Positions 1-9,846 of a stretch of 64,000 nucleotides of DNA are shown in pieces. The DNA is taken from positions 60,050 through 124,049 of the forward strand of contig JAAUQI010000005.1 in the NCBI GenBank assembly GCA_012032345.1, in the 5' to 3' direction. The stretch comes from Leptolyngbyaceae cyanobacterium RM1_1_2. GTDB lineage: Bacteria > Cyanobacteriota > Cyanobacteriia > Phormidesmidales > Phormidesmidaceae. The stretch's first letter is position 1, and each line of letters opens with the position of its first letter. A model generated the notes under the pieces. It did no database searches. It was not told the origin of the DNA and saw only the letters and a program-made list of their open reading frames with translations. The position numbers and the translations under genes were made by a program.

Positions 1-1
1 A

Positions 2-592
2 CCGGGCCACTATAGCGTCTCTGGTACCGCTTCTCTGCCCCAAGGCACTCAGATATACGTCGTTGCTGTGCGCTACCTGCATCTGCAGCGCTCACCTTTG
101 CTTGTAGCAAAGCCTACTTTCTCTCTTTTAGCTTACACGGCTGTTGAAGTTGACAACAATCGCTGGCAGAGCCATCTCTCTCTGTGGCAGGTAGCCCCTG
201 ATGGTCGTTATCTTGAAGCCTGGCAGATTGATCAACCTAGCCTGAAGCTTGCTGTTAAACCTGACAACCAGGTGCTCTTTCTGGCTACTTTGGCTCCCTT
301 AGAAGATCTCGAAGCGATTGAACAAATCCTGGCCAATCGCAATCAGCAGTTTGCTAGCCGCTTTATCCACACTACTCAAGATGCTCAGCGCTACCTCAAA
401 ATTGCTCAAACCCTTGACATTGACCTCCCCTTTGGGGCAACTCAGCCTGTGGCTGTGCGCCCCGAAGACATCAATGGCGGCTGGGGCAATCGATTCCTGC
501 AGCTGCCTGATACCCCCAACACGCGACAGTTTGAGTTCCCTCAGCAGCGCCAAACTAACGCGCCAACAGACTCTCGTGAATTTCTTTACTAG
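2..592 (+). CDS. Conserved hypothetical protein, 5' end outside the window
   Basis: The frame is open from the first bases of the window to the stop at 590-592, so the gene begins upstream; an internal GTG at 68 is not a convincing start because the coding character continues before it. About 196 codons are visible. The product is soluble-looking, with alternating hydrophobic strands and a conserved-looking C-terminal segment containing RPEDINGGWGNR, followed by a low-complexity polar tail. I recognise no domain or catalytic motif. The style resembles cyanobacterial conserved hypothetical proteins. Function unknown. Confidence 0.7.
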   Translation, partial: PGHYSVSGTASLPQGTQIYVVAVRYLHLQRSPLLVAKPTFSLLAYTAVEVDNNRWQSHLSLWQVAPDGRYLEAWQIDQPSLKLAVKPDNQVLFLATLAPLEDLEAIEQILANRNQQFASRFIHTTQDAQRYLKIAQTLDIDLPFGATQPVAVRPEDINGGWGNRFLQLPDTPNTRQFEFPQQRQTNAPTDSREFLY

Positions 593-1374
593 TCTTATGA
601 AATTTGAAAACCGGGCTTTTTACTTCAGTTTGAAGACCTTGTACCAATTACATTTGAAGATGCATTTATTGAATCCCTGAAACCTTCTATTAGCAAGACT
701 TTTGTAAATTTTGGAGACACGCATTTCATAAAGAAATAGTATCAGTTCAGATTGTCATCAGCTTGGTTTTGCATGGAAGCTATGACAAGTTCTGTATCCA
801 ATATTACCTTTTTTTAGTGGGCCTCTTCACAATTTCTGAAAGACCCACTGGTGAAAAGTTGCAGACATTTGATAACGCATCCTCAAACGTAACTGTTATG
901 GAGCAAGGCGAACCAGCTTTCATTGTGGCGATCGCCGCCAGTTATTTTTGCCTGCATCTAGTTTTCAACATCGACAGTAGGCTGAGATCTTAGCTTAGTA
1001 AGCTTAGTTAAGCTGGCTTCAAACTTCCTTTATTTATATTAATCAATTCTTCAAGAAAGTTCAGTATTTTCCGAATTTTTAATTTGAATAACTATGAACT
1101 TGCGGTATAGAAGTTTAGCTAAAAATAGCCAAACTTATTCTGATGTTTAAGATCGAAATCTTTTAACACGTAAAATCTTCCATATAATAAAAACACTTAC
1201 GAAAAAACGTAGCTTTTGCTTTAGTACTCTCGATTTTTGTTTTTTTGACAGTAAGGGAATTTTAACGAATTAGAAACTCAGTTATTATTAATCTATTGAA
1301 CACTTAATAACTGCCCAGATATCTTTGGCATAATCAGTATTTCTAGCCAACAATAGTTTTTTAAGAGACATCAG
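593..1374. other. AT-rich intergenic region, no convincing gene
   Basis: This 782-base stretch is AT-rich. Short open frames, for example 763-993, have no coding character that I can see. A TTGACA hexamer lies at about 1245-1250, roughly 125 bases ahead of the next gene, and could be part of a promoter, but no clear -10 partner at proper spacing stands out. Confidence 0.4.
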
Positions 1375-2103
1375 ATGATGCAAGATTTTCCAATTCGCAA
1401 TATTTTCATGCCTGCTGTTTTAGTAGCAGGATCAATGTTTTCTCTACTTACTTTGCCTGCTCTTTTAAAGCAGGCAACAAACAACACTACCGAAGCCTCG
1501 TCTCCCAGTCAAGCTGCTGACTTTGAATTAGGACAGTCTCATAAGGACATTGTTATTCCTTATATTGGCACTGCAATTATTCTAAGTACCGGAGTCGGGA
1601 TTGGTACTGCTGAACTAGCTCGTAAACGCTGTGCTGCTCGCTCAGCTCAGGCTGTTCAGCCCTCGTCACTTTCTAAAGCGATCGCCAGCAATTTAGAAAC
1701 TGCTATGCAAATAGATATAGAACCTGCTGAGGTTAATCTATTGTCTCCTGAGAGTGCTGCCTGGCCTGAGGCTGAGACCAAGTTTAAGGAGCTTAGGCCA
1801 GAGCAGCTTTTATCTAAAGATGCCAGTTGTACAGTTGTAGTTTTTCCGGGCCAATATCGGCGCTGCCGCATTCAAGTCCCACCTTTGCAAACGCAAGTAT
1901 ATGCTATCGAGTTTGATCAGCAGCTTTACAGTCTTCTGAGTGCAGGCATTTCTAAAACTGAAGCTATAGGCGCTATTGAGCAGCTTGCAAAAACTAATCG
2001 CGCAGCGATTTTAACCCGGATGAATCAGGGCTATGCCGTCTGGGTGTTGGAGCCACAAGGATTTATAGATAAGGATTCCACAGTAGACAAAACTCTGGAT
2101 TAA
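1375..2103 (+). CDS. Hypothetical membrane protein (two predicted membrane segments)
   Basis: The 242-residue product has a hydrophobic segment near residues 10-30 and a second near 60-80, followed by a soluble C-terminal part of about 150 residues, so it is probably anchored in the inner or thylakoid membrane with a cytosolic or lumenal tail. No catalytic motif is recognised. An ATG doublet lies at the start (MMQD). The next gene, a pentapeptide-repeat protein, starts five bases after the stop, so the two are probably one transcription unit. Its role is unknown; a partner function with the pentapeptide protein is inference from spacing only. Confidence 0.65.
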   Translation: MMQDFPIRNIFMPAVLVAGSMFSLLTLPALLKQATNNTTEASSPSQAADFELGQSHKDIVIPYIGTAIILSTGVGIGTAELARKRCAARSAQAVQPSSLSKAIASNLETAMQIDIEPAEVNLLSPESAAWPEAETKFKELRPEQLLSKDASCTVVVFPGQYRRCRIQVPPLQTQVYAIEFDQQLYSLLSAGISKTEAIGAIEQLAKTNRAAILTRMNQGYAVWVLEPQGFIDKDSTVDKTLD

Positions 2104-2108
2104 AGACT

Positions 2109-3131
2109 ATGAAAGCTGAAGAATTTTGGCTTCGATATGAGGCAGGACAAAGAATTTTTTGCAACCTGACTTTTTGCGAGATTGACTTTAACAGATGCGA
2201 CCTGAGCGATGTCGATTTTTGGCACAGCGATCTCACTGGCGCTAATTTCAGGGGGGCTATTTTAACTAAAGCCGATTTTAGAGACTCTGTTTTAGAAAAC
2301 GCAGATCTCAGGCAAGCCGATCTGCGTCAGGCCAATCTGCGGGGTGCCAACCTAACAGGGGCACTGCTTGACAACAGTATCTTTCAATCAGCTGTTTACG
2401 ATGCGAACACGCAATTTCCTGAAGCGGCTGAGCCGTGGAAAGAACAGGCTCATTATATTGGCCCACAAGCCAACTTAGCTAGCGCTCAGATCAGCTACTT
2501 ACGATTGGAGGGCGCAGATCTTGCCAGAGCAAATTTAAACAATGTGCAGCTACAGGCAGCTAGTCTTTTCGGTGCATCTCTGAGGCAGGCTCAGCTTAAA
2601 AGCGCCAATCTGATACAGACTAATTTATCTGAAGCTGATTTGTGTCAAGCAAATTTGAAGGGAGCTGATCTCAGGCAGGCTGATTTGAGCTACGCTGACC
2701 TGACTCAAGCAAACCTGATCGGCACGAACCTGACCGGAACCAACCTGCAAAGCGCTGAGTTACGGCAGGCTATCTATGATGAAACCACTCGGTTGCCAGA
2801 TAATTTTGAGCCTGCGTCAGCTGGTATGCTATGGATTGGGCCTGGAGCTTGTCTCTGGCACGCAGATTTAAGCAGTGCTTGTCTAGCGGGTGCCAACCTG
2901 AGTGGGGCAGTTTTGCTAGGAGCCAACCTGTCTGGGGCTGATCTATGGGGAGCAAATTTATCGCAAGCTGACTTGAGCAGCGCGGATCTATCGCAGGCAA
3001 ATTTGTGGGGCGCTAATCTCCAGGGAACCGATCTGCGCAATGCCATACTGCCTAAAACTGCTTTGCAGGGCGTTGATCTGTCAATGGCGATTGTAGAAAA
3101 TACTTACTCAGAGCAATCTGCTGTAAGCTGA
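2109..3131 (+). CDS. Pentapeptide-repeat protein, cytosolic type
   Basis: The 340 residues are dominated by A(D/N)Lxx pentapeptides (for example ADLRQ, ANLRG, ANLSG), which fold into a right-handed quadrilateral beta helix. There is no signal peptide. The helix is interrupted at about residues 95-118 and 221-245 by two related inserts containing (V/I)YD...(Q/R)(F/L)P...W, a layout common in cyanobacterial members. Such proteins are usually structural or binding modules, and no enzyme domain is attached. It follows the membrane protein upstream by five bases. The repeated GCC/GCT-AAT/GAT codons make strong shadow frames on the other strand, which I discount. Confidence 0.9.
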   Translation: MKAEEFWLRYEAGQRIFCNLTFCEIDFNRCDLSDVDFWHSDLTGANFRGAILTKADFRDSVLENADLRQADLRQANLRGANLTGALLDNSIFQSAVYDANTQFPEAAEPWKEQAHYIGPQANLASAQISYLRLEGADLARANLNNVQLQAASLFGASLRQAQLKSANLIQTNLSEADLCQANLKGADLRQADLSYADLTQANLIGTNLTGTNLQSAELRQAIYDETTRLPDNFEPASAGMLWIGPGACLWHADLSSACLAGANLSGAVLLGANLSGADLWGANLSQADLSSADLSQANLWGANLQGTDLRNAILPKTALQGVDLSMAIVENTYSEQSAVS

Positions 3132-3369
3132 TTTGCCCGGACAGCTTGCCTTTGCAGGTCTGAAGCCTGAAACGGTCGCTTAGCTCTATGAGTGGCGATC
3201 GCCCACCTCAGCAGGTGTGCCTCCAGAGCAGCGATTAGTGTGTCCTCTTCTAGCCCAAAAGATTTATCTCACCCAGTTTGCTCTAGTCTTAGGACAGCGA
3301 CAGATACTTTTGCGCTATGGACTGCTGCCATAGTCGATAATAGAGCTGTTCTTTAAGCTTTCTTCATCC

Positions 3370-3834
3370 ATGTCTTTACCCAACCACATGACCACTTTAG
3401 AAGGAAAGTCTCTTTCCTCAGAGGTTATAGATAACAAAGTTGTCCTGTTTGTCAATGTAGCTAGTAAGTGCGGGCTAACTCCCCAGTACAGCGGTTTAGT
3501 AGAACTCAAAGATAAGTTTAGCGATCGCGGTTTTGAGATTGTGGGGGTGCCCTGCAATCAGTTTGGCAGCCAGGAACCCGGTAGCCCAGAAGAGATCAAA
3601 GCCTTTGCCCAAGACAAATACGACGTTGATTTTCCCCTGCTAGAAAAACAAGACGTCAACGGCCCCAATCGCAGTCCGCTCTATCAGTTTTTGGTAGGCG
3701 ACGGAGCCGATATTGCCTGGAACTTTGGCAAGTTTTTGGTGGGACGCTCAGGTGAGGTTGTTGCTCGGTTTGAGCCACAGGTGGCTCCTGACGATCAAAG
3801 CTTACAGGCAGCGATTGAAAAAGCCCTGGGCTAG
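3370..3834 (+). CDS. Glutathione peroxidase-like thiol peroxidase
   Basis: The 154-residue length and motifs match the non-selenium glutathione peroxidase family. The peroxidatic residue is Cys34 in VNVASKCGLT (Cys instead of selenocysteine). The Gln-containing block PCNQFGSQEP follows, and the catalytic Trp/Asn lie in AWNFGKFLV near residue 116. No signal peptide is present, so it should act in the cytosol. Cyanobacterial homologues reduce lipid and organic hydroperoxides, often using NADPH/thioredoxin rather than glutathione. A second in-frame Met at residue 7 is an alternative start. It stands alone, followed by a dispersed repeat. Confidence 0.93.
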   Translation: MSLPNHMTTLEGKSLSSEVIDNKVVLFVNVASKCGLTPQYSGLVELKDKFSDRGFEIVGVPCNQFGSQEPGSPEEIKAFAQDKYDVDFPLLEKQDVNGPNRSPLYQFLVGDGADIAWNFGKFLVGRSGEVVARFEPQVAPDDQSLQAAIEKALG

Positions 3835-3870
3835 TAGATCCATTCGGCAGCGAATAGCTAAAGGGCTGAG

Positions 3871-3989
3871 TGTAGGTTGGATGGAACGAAGTGAAACCCA
3901 ACGCCAACAACGGTTTAGTTGAGTTACGCCAAAGCTTCACCCAACCTACAGCAGAATCACAGGTTCAAGAGTTTTGTCAGTCAACTAGG
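3871..3989. repeat. Dispersed palindromic repeat, copy 1
   Basis: The left 80 bases are bounded by TGTAGGTTGG and its exact reverse complement CCAACCTACA (3941-3950), with a further internal inverted element (GTTGGATGGAAC / GTGAAACCCAAC region). A conserved 39-base tail follows. An ungapped second copy is at 42891-43009; I count about 16 differences in 119 positions. The element lies between the glutathione peroxidase and the sensor kinase, both of whose 3' ends point towards it, so it could act as a bidirectional RNA hairpin. Confidence 0.8.
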
Positions 3990-4025
3990 GCAAAAAGGAT
4001 CTGGGCACTTTTGCCTATTCGATAG

Positions 4026-6991
4026 TTAGGTTTCGACCTTGCTAGGCGAGAGGTCGTGCAGCACCTGATGCAGCGTCTGCAGCAGATCGTCCAGACTGTA
4101 AGGTTTGTTTAGAAATGCATGGACAGCAGCACCTTCTGTCTCCAGTCTGGCCTGGTTGGTGGCTAAGCCGCTGAGGGCAATAACCTTAACCGCTGGCTTG
4201 ATATTCTGCAAGGCGCGAATAACGGCAAAGCCGTCTAAGGCTGGCATCATCAGGTCTACTAAAACAGCGCTGATTTGAGTGTGGTGCTGACGGTAGAAGG
4301 CGATCGCCTTTGTCCCTTCAGTGGCAGTCATGACGCGATAGTTATAGGTCTCCAGCATGGTTCTGGCGGTTTTGCAAACTGGCGTTTCATCATCTACAAC
4401 CAGGATCAGTTCTTGACTGCCTCGGGGCAAAGGCTGTTCGGCTGTCGTTACGGGCAGAGGTGCAGCGATCGCAGGCAGGTAAACTTTAAACTGGGTACCC
4501 TGTCCGGGCTGACTCGAAACCGTCAAAAATCCACCGTGGCTTTTAACAATCCCGACTGCCGTAGATAGACCCAGTCCCGTGCCCTGGCCGGGTACCTTCG
4601 TGGTGAAAAACGGATCAAAGATGCGATCGACTACCTCAGGCGGAATTCCCGTTCCCGTATCCGTTACCGCCACGATAATGTAAGGCCCCGGTTTGGCATC
4701 TAGCAGGCGCTGGGCCTGAGCCTGGTCAAAATAAAAATTTTCGGCTGATAGCATCAGGCTGCCGCCCTTGAGCATAGCGTCTCTGGCATTAACACAGAGA
4801 TTCATCAACACCTGATGCAGATGGGTCGCATCCCCCTGGATTGTCCATAGGTCTCTGGCTAAATCAGTCTGAATCGAAATGGATTTAGGGAACGTTTTAG
4901 CGCTAAAGCTTTCACCTCATTGATTACATGCCGCAGCTGCATCACCGTGTACTTGCCCTCAGCTCCCCGAGCAAACGAGAGAATTTGCTTAACTAAGGCT
5001 GTTCCTCGCCGCACACTAGAAAGCTGAATTTCCAGCAGCTCCTGGATTTTCTCATCGGCATCTTTGAGCAAAATAGAGAGCAGATGGGCAATACCCAGAA
5101 TCGGCGTCATCAGGTTATTGAGGTCGTGGGCAATGCCGCTGGCTAACGTGCCTAGACTCTCTAGGCGCTGCGCTCTGAGAAACTGGACTTCTAGCTGTCG
5201 CTTTGCGGTGATGTCAGTATCTACTGAGAGAATAGACTGAGGATTACCCGCCCGATCGCGTACCAGTGTCCAGCGGCTCTCAATCGTCAAGACTTTGCCT
5301 GAGTGAGTATATTTTTGCAATTCGCCTTGCCACTCGCCCTGGGTTAGGACAGTTTTCCAGGCCGCTTCTAATTCAGGCGAAGGCTTCTGATTTAGGAGCT
5401 GGTTGAGGCTTTGCCCTAGAGCGGCTTTAGCTGACCAGCCATAGATGCGCTCAGCCCCTTTGCTCCAGAAGATGACTTCGTCGTCTAGGCTGCGCACCAA
5501 AATAGCATCAGTGGCAATATCGATCAGGGCGGCTTGTTCTTTGAGTCTGGCTTCAGCTTGCTGACGCTGGGTGACGTCGCTGGCAATCAGGACAGCACTG
5601 GTGACTTCGCCGTCTATTAAAATTGGAGCCACCTGGGTTTCATAAGCATGGGCGGTTCCCTGGGAGTCAGGAATTTCGTAAGCGATCGCCCGGATCTCGT
5701 GTGTCTGAAAAACCTGAGCGATCGCAGACTCAATGATGTGACTCTGCCTTAGCGGAAACCAGTTGCTCAGATGATTACCTAAGATTTGCCCTGAAGCAAT
5801 ACCTGGATCAATACGGTTGGCAAAAGTAACCTGGCCGCTGCGGTTGATCTCATAGATACAGACGGGTGCGTTGGCAGTAATGAGCTGTAGCTTTTCTGCT
5901 AGCTGCTGCCAGCGTTCTTCACTTGCAAACAAAGCCAGCTCTGTCCGCTTGCGCTCAGTGACATCCTGAGCTAGCGAAGCTTCAGTCTGTTTGAGCTGAG
6001 CCTTGATCTGCTGCTGCTGTGAAGACTGCCTCTGCAACGCTGCCGTCATTGCCTGCAGGGTTGAGTTTTGCTGCTCAACTGTCTGCTGTAGCGCCTGAAT
6101 CGAACTCAGAAGTTCGGTCGGATCCATTGACTGTAAGACATCGGTCTGGGTGACAATACCCTGCAGGTTGCCGTGGAGATCACAGACGAGCAGTTGATGA
6201 ATGCAGTGCTGCTGCATCTGCTGGTGAGCAGTCCAAAGCGTTGTAGCTGAGGTGGTACAGAACGGGGGAGTGCTCATCAAGGTTTGGGCTGAGGTTTTGG
6301 CAAAGTCGCAGCCGAGTTGTAAACACTGAACTAGGTCGCCTGCCGTCACGAGTCCTTCAGGCTGGCCGTTCTGCCGCCGGGTGATGGCTACACAGCTCAC
6401 CTGATAGCGATGCATTTTTTGAGCTACGGCTAGCAGTGAAGCTGTCGGTAGAGCCTGAACCACACAGGTAGCCATCGCATCAGCCACGAGCCGCCATTGC
6501 AAAAAGTGACTGGGCTGCAAAGCCTGATGAATGCTTTCGGCACTCACCAGTCCGGCCAAATGTCCTGACTCATCTAATACGGGCAAATGGTGAATGTGAT
6601 GCTGCTTCAGCAGCGATAAAACATGAAATAAGGTTTGCTGGGGAGAAGCGGTAATTTGAATAGGCGATCGCGTCATCACTTCGCCTACCCGCAAAGCTGA
6701 TAGGTCTGACCAAGTGGCTTCCAAACGAATGACGTCGTGCTGGGTCAAAATGCCTAGGACTTCTTTTTGGCTGACTACAACAACACAGTCAGCCGCTCTC
6801 TTGAGCTTGTCAAGCTCAGGTAGCGCCAGCGGCGATCGCGCAGAGACAGCACAGGTAAGCGGACAGAGTGACTCTGCCTGGGCCAACAACGGTAGGACGG
6901 TCGTCAAGGGTGCTTCTGGTGAAGCGGTTGCAGGGTGATAGTCAACGACATCGGCCAGGGTGGGTAGGTCAAGAGAAGCGCAAAGTGCCAT
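4026..6991 (-). pseudogene. CBS-PAS hybrid histidine kinase, single frameshift
   Basis: Two adjoining frames together encode one roughly 988-residue hybrid kinase. The N-terminal frame (4859-6991) carries about four CBS motifs (residues 10-290), a Gln-rich coiled coil (300-345), two PAS domains (about 350-600) and the HisKA box with SGIAHDLNNLMTP (His near 620). The second frame (from the break to 4026) carries the ATPase domain (N box NLCVNARDA, G boxes DTGTGIPP and GTGLGLS) and a receiver with the acceptor Asp in VLVDLMMPALDG. Between them the -1 frame reads TFPKSISIQTDLARDLW, the normal linker of this family, so one base is missing in the A run at 4895-4898 (T on the + strand). As written, the kinase lacks its ATPase core. 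Confidence 0.88.
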
Positions 6992-7321
6992 GGGTTAGAG
7001 GCCAGATATCAGCAATAGCAGTCCGTCTCTAAAGGTAAGCTTGTCCAAAACTGGAGCTAGACAGGTAGAGCTGAGACTTTTTCTATGCCCAGTGAAAATT
7101 TAAAGACATGCTGAAAGTGTCAGACTCAAATCAGTCACTGAGCGCCTGCTTGGATTCACATAGTCTTGAATATAAAAAGAATATTAAAGGCAATTTATAC
7201 CTTTCGCTGCTTTTTGTTGAAAAAAATTATCTTATGTGTTGTCTTCCGATGAAAGTCATAGAGTGTTAATACAGCTTCATGAAGCTCTACAGCTTTAATT
7301 GGGGCAAAGCTGCTGCGATCG
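6992..7321. other. Intergenic region, nothing recognised
   Basis: This 330-base stretch lies between the kinase start and the 3' end of the hydroxylase gene. It is AT-rich around 7160-7260. No gene, RNA or clear terminator is visible; the open frame 7195-7599 on the minus strand is a shadow of the hydroxylase. Confidence 0.4.
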
Positions 7322-7981
7322 CTACTCAGCCCAGCGGCGCAGAAGGTTGGCCACGCTCTTAGAAAGCAGATCAAACTCGTCTGTTTTGCCTTCGCGGGCA
7401 AACAGCGATCGCCGCACCGTGTCCAAATCAAACAGCAGTTCTCGCTTAGCCGCGTCTCGCACCAAACTCTGCACCCAGCCCACAGCCACAAAGCGGGTTC
7501 CCTGGGTGACAGTCTCGACTCGGTGCAGCGTTGAGGCGGGATAAAAAATGGCGCTGCCAGCCGGTAGCTTATAAGCCTGTTCGTCATCGGCCCCCTCAAT
7601 CACCAGTTCTCCCCCTGCGTAGTCTTCTGGCTCGTTGAGAAACACAGTGAAAGAAATGTCCGAGCGCCACTGTCCCATCATGGCGTTGTCGGCATGACGA
7701 CCGTAGGCCATGCCCACTTCATAGCGACTGAAGAGAAGAGAGTGAATTTGCTTGGGCCTGACAGCAGCCTGGAAAAGCGGATGCCGATTGCAAGCGGCTT
7801 TGACCTGGGTTTGCAAATCCTTTGCCTGAGCCGCCGGGATTTGCTGATTGTCCTTCACCTGTTTGGCATACCATCCAGCCGTCAGCCTACCGTCTACAAA
7901 CCGGGCAGCAGCTAGCTGAGTTCTTATTTGCTCCAGCTCACTAAAGCTGAGAATCCCTGGAATTCTAAAAATCATTGGCAA
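7322..7981 (-). CDS. PKHD-type Fe(II)/2-oxoglutarate hydroxylase (PiuC/YbiX family)
   Basis: The 219-residue protein has the complete double-stranded beta-helix signature of 2-oxoglutarate dioxygenases: the HxD iron ligands in GRHADNAM (His about 97), the distal His in STLHRVE (about 157) and the 2-oxoglutarate-binding Arg in GTRFVAVGW. The N-terminal segment and C-terminal helical tail match the PKHD hydroxylase family, whose members often sit beside iron or siderophore uptake genes. The substrate is unknown. The iron-binding protein gene futA lies 0.7 kb further along the window, on the same strand, and supports an iron-linked role, but there is no shared operon. Confidence 0.9.
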   Translation of the reverse strand: MPMIFRIPGILSFSELEQIRTQLAAARFVDGRLTAGWYAKQVKDNQQIPAAQAKDLQTQVKAACNRHPLFQAAVRPKQIHSLLFSRYEVGMAYGRHADNAMMGQWRSDISFTVFLNEPEDYAGGELVIEGADDEQAYKLPAGSAIFYPASTLHRVETVTQGTRFVAVGWVQSLVRDAAKRELLFDLDTVRRSLFAREGKTDEFDLLSKSVANLLRRWAE

Positions 7982-8212
7982 AAATTAGGCTATTGCAGCT
8001 TTGACCTGAGCGTCTATGGATCAGCAGCAGTTCACTTATACGCAGTCAGCCCTGCAAATACTCTACGATTCCTACAAATAATTTGGCACTACGATATATG
8101 GGCAAAGGTGAGAAAGTGGCGTATACTTGCTGATCGATAAAACCAGCAGCCTTACTGTCAGATGTGTGAGAGGTTTGAGGTTGCGCTAGAGATTAGTTGA
8201 GGAGATTAAAAC

Positions 8213-8455
8213 ATGAAACTAAAGCCCATCGGACTTTTTTTAGCCCTTGGTCTGACCACCACTCTGGCCGCCTGCGGCCCTGCTGAGACAGACGGAGTTG
8301 AAACTGAAGACGGAGCCACAACTGAAGAAATGGCTCCTGTTGATAGCGAAGACGGCGAAGACGGCGAAGATAGCGAAGACGGCGAAGATAGCGAAGACGG
8401 CGAAGATAGCGAAGACGGCGAAGACGGCGAAGGCGGCGAAGGCGGCGAGGGCTAA
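8213..8455 (+). CDS. Small acidic-repeat lipoprotein
   Basis: The 80-residue product starts with a lipoprotein signal (MKLKPIGLFLALGLTTT, lipobox LAAC, Cys at about 21), preceded by GGAG about ten bases before the ATG. The mature part is almost entirely Glu, Asp, Gly and Ser: tandem EDSEDG units encoded by an 18-base DNA repeat, ending in EGG repeats. It carries a very large negative charge and no aromatic residues, so it is probably an unfolded, lipid-anchored polyanion; cation binding is a reasonable guess but only inference. The repeat number is likely to vary between strains. A terminator lies downstream at 8661-8693. Confidence 0.75.
   Translation: MKLKPIGLFLALGLTTTLAACGPAETDGVETEDGATTEEMAPVDSEDGEDGEDSEDGEDSEDGEDSEDGEDGEGGEGGEG
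8349..8452 (+). repeat. Tandem 18-base and 9-base repeats in the lipoprotein gene
   Basis: Units of GAAGATAGCGAAGACGGC, alternating with 9-base GAAGACGGC half-units and ending in GAAGGCGGC, encode the EDSEDG tract. The repeats stay in frame, so length changes by slippage would alter only tract length. Confidence 0.8.
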
Positions 8456-8519
8456 GCAGCAGTAGTCACCCTGGAACCTTGGAGGATGTTTAAAAGACCT
8501 TCTGTGAGGTACCTACGCG

Positions 8520-8550
8520 CTTATAACCCCCTTGAAAAGGGGGTTATAAG
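8520..8550. repeat. Perfect 12-bp inverted repeat
   Basis: CTTATAACCCCC and GGGGGTTATAAG flank a seven-base loop. No T run follows directly, so it may be a weak terminator for the lipoprotein gene, an RNA-stability hairpin or the relic of a small repeat element. Confidence 0.6.
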
Positions 8551-8660
8551 GGGATTTTGAGTGCTAAATATGACAGCATATTCTTTTTCAAGCAACCTCT
8601 TAGACAGGCGGACGCTGGACAGTACTTCCCTCACTATGTGTAAGTTCCACAAACAAAGAC

Positions 8661-8693
8661 AAAGGCACGTCCGAGGCGTGCCTTTACTTTTTT
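8661..8693 (+). terminator. Rho-independent terminator
   Basis: AAAGGCACG pairs with CGTGCCTTT (8677-8685) across a seven-base loop, and a six-T run follows at 8688-8693. It ends the lipoprotein transcript. Because futA converges and stops at 8697, the same hairpin may also serve futA on the other strand, where a T-rich but imperfect tail follows. Confidence 0.8.
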
Positions 8694-8696
8694 GCC

Positions 8697-9761
8697 TTAT
8701 TTCCAGCCGGCGCGATCGACAATTTTGATCACTTCTGGATTGTTGCGCCCATAAGAGGCAACATTCACTTCGTCTACCTTAAACTCGCCTAGCTTAGCCA
8801 CAATTGGATCAACCTCAACGCCTTCAACCACAGGGTATTCGTTATTGCCCAGGGCAAAAACGGCCTGAGCTTCAGGGCCAACTAAAAACTCCAAGAAGGC
8901 GATCGCGTTTTCCGGGTGAGGGGCGGTTGCAACCACGCCAGCGCCGCTGATATTGATGTGGGTGCCCTGGGTGTCCTGATTGGGAAAGAAGATAGCTGTT
9001 TTTTCGATTACGGCCTGATCTTCAGGGCTGTCAGACTTAGCCAGTCTGGCCCAATAGTAGTGGTTCACAATAGCGACTTCACACTGACCGGCAGCCACAG
9101 CTTTAATTTGATCCACGTCTCCCCCCTCAGGCTGACGGGCAAAATTACTGACCAGTCCTTTGGCCCAGGCTTCAGCAGCGGCTTCTCCGTCTGTCTCAAT
9201 AATAGAGCCGACCAAAGACTGATTATAAACGTTGCCAGAGCTACGGACACAGACCCGCCCTTTCCACTCAGGCTGGGCTAAGGCTTCGTAGGTCGATAGC
9301 TCTGAAGGTTCTACTTGATCGACGTTGTAGACCAAGACACGGGCGCGTTTAGTTAACCCAAACCAAAGATTGTCAGGATGCCGCAGATTAGCCGGAATCT
9401 TTTCTTCTAGTACAGTCGAAGCAACAGGTTGAAAAAGTCCTGCTTCTTCGGCCCGCCACAGGCGTCCGGCATCAACAGTGATGAAAACATCAGCAGGACT
9501 GCTTTCCCCCTCATTTTGAACTCGCTCTAGCAGCTCGTCTGAGTCGCCCTCAATCACGTTGACCTCAATCCCGGTCTGCTCGGTAAAGCTATTGTACAAG
9601 TCGTCGTCAATGTCATAGTGACGAGCAGAATAAACGTTAACGACCTGTGCTTCACCGCTCCCTGTTTCCTGAGCTTGTTGAGACTCGTTACTACAACCGA
9701 TCGCGCTTAGAAGTGTTACACTCGCGGCGATCGCAATAAAACCTCTTCTTTTAATCATCAT
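8697..9761 (-). CDS. futA: Fe(III) ABC transporter substrate-binding protein
   Basis: The 354-residue protein begins with a signal sequence of MKRRGF type and a lipobox-like IGC (Cys about 23). The mature part is a periplasmic-binding fold of the ferric-ion family: VNVYSARHYD at the N-terminus, and the paired tyrosines of the iron site in VNHYYWARL, with Tyr also in YGRNNPE. This is the FutA1/FutA2 layout of cyanobacteria, which binds Fe(III) for the FutB permease and FutC ATPase. Those partners are not in this window. A candidate Fur box sits about 33-51 bases before the start codon, so iron repression is likely. Confidence 0.92.
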   Translation of the reverse strand: MMIKRRGFIAIAASVTLLSAIGCSNESQQAQETGSGEAQVVNVYSARHYDIDDDLYNSFTEQTGIEVNVIEGDSDELLERVQNEGESSPADVFITVDAGRLWRAEEAGLFQPVASTVLEEKIPANLRHPDNLWFGLTKRARVLVYNVDQVEPSELSTYEALAQPEWKGRVCVRSSGNVYNQSLVGSIIETDGEAAAEAWAKGLVSNFARQPEGGDVDQIKAVAAGQCEVAIVNHYYWARLAKSDSPEDQAVIEKTAIFFPNQDTQGTHINISGAGVVATAPHPENAIAFLEFLVGPEAQAVFALGNNEYPVVEGVEVDPIVAKLGEFKVDEVNVASYGRNNPEVIKIVDRAGWK

Positions 9762-9793
9762 TATGCTTTGTACATAACTAACAACAAAAGTAT

Positions 9794-9812
9794 TTTAATG
9801 CAAATCATTCGT
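9794..9812. promoter_or_regulatory. Candidate Fur box between futA and the S9 peptidase
   Basis: The 19-base site TTTAATGCAAATCATTCGT matches the Fur consensus GATAATGATAATCATTATC at about 12 positions, including TAATG and AATCATT. It lies between the divergent starts at 9761 and 9847, so it could repress futA and possibly also the peptidase gene. Identified by eye only. Confidence 0.55.
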
Positions 9813-9846
9813 ATTAAGCCAAAAAATATTCTCCTACCCGATTCAG

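Noticed and set aside
763..993. 76-residue frame in the first intergenic region
   Set aside because: No ribosome site, mixed composition and no recognisable domain; it looks like chance in AT-rich DNA.
2774..3046. Minus-strand frames opposite the pentapeptide gene
   Set aside because: They are complementary reading of the A(D/N)L repeats and have biased, non-natural composition.
4026..4811. Separate response-regulator/ATPase gene after the CBS-PAS kinase
   Set aside because: The sequence before its first Met reads as the normal kinase linker, so it is the second half of a frameshifted gene rather than an independent one.
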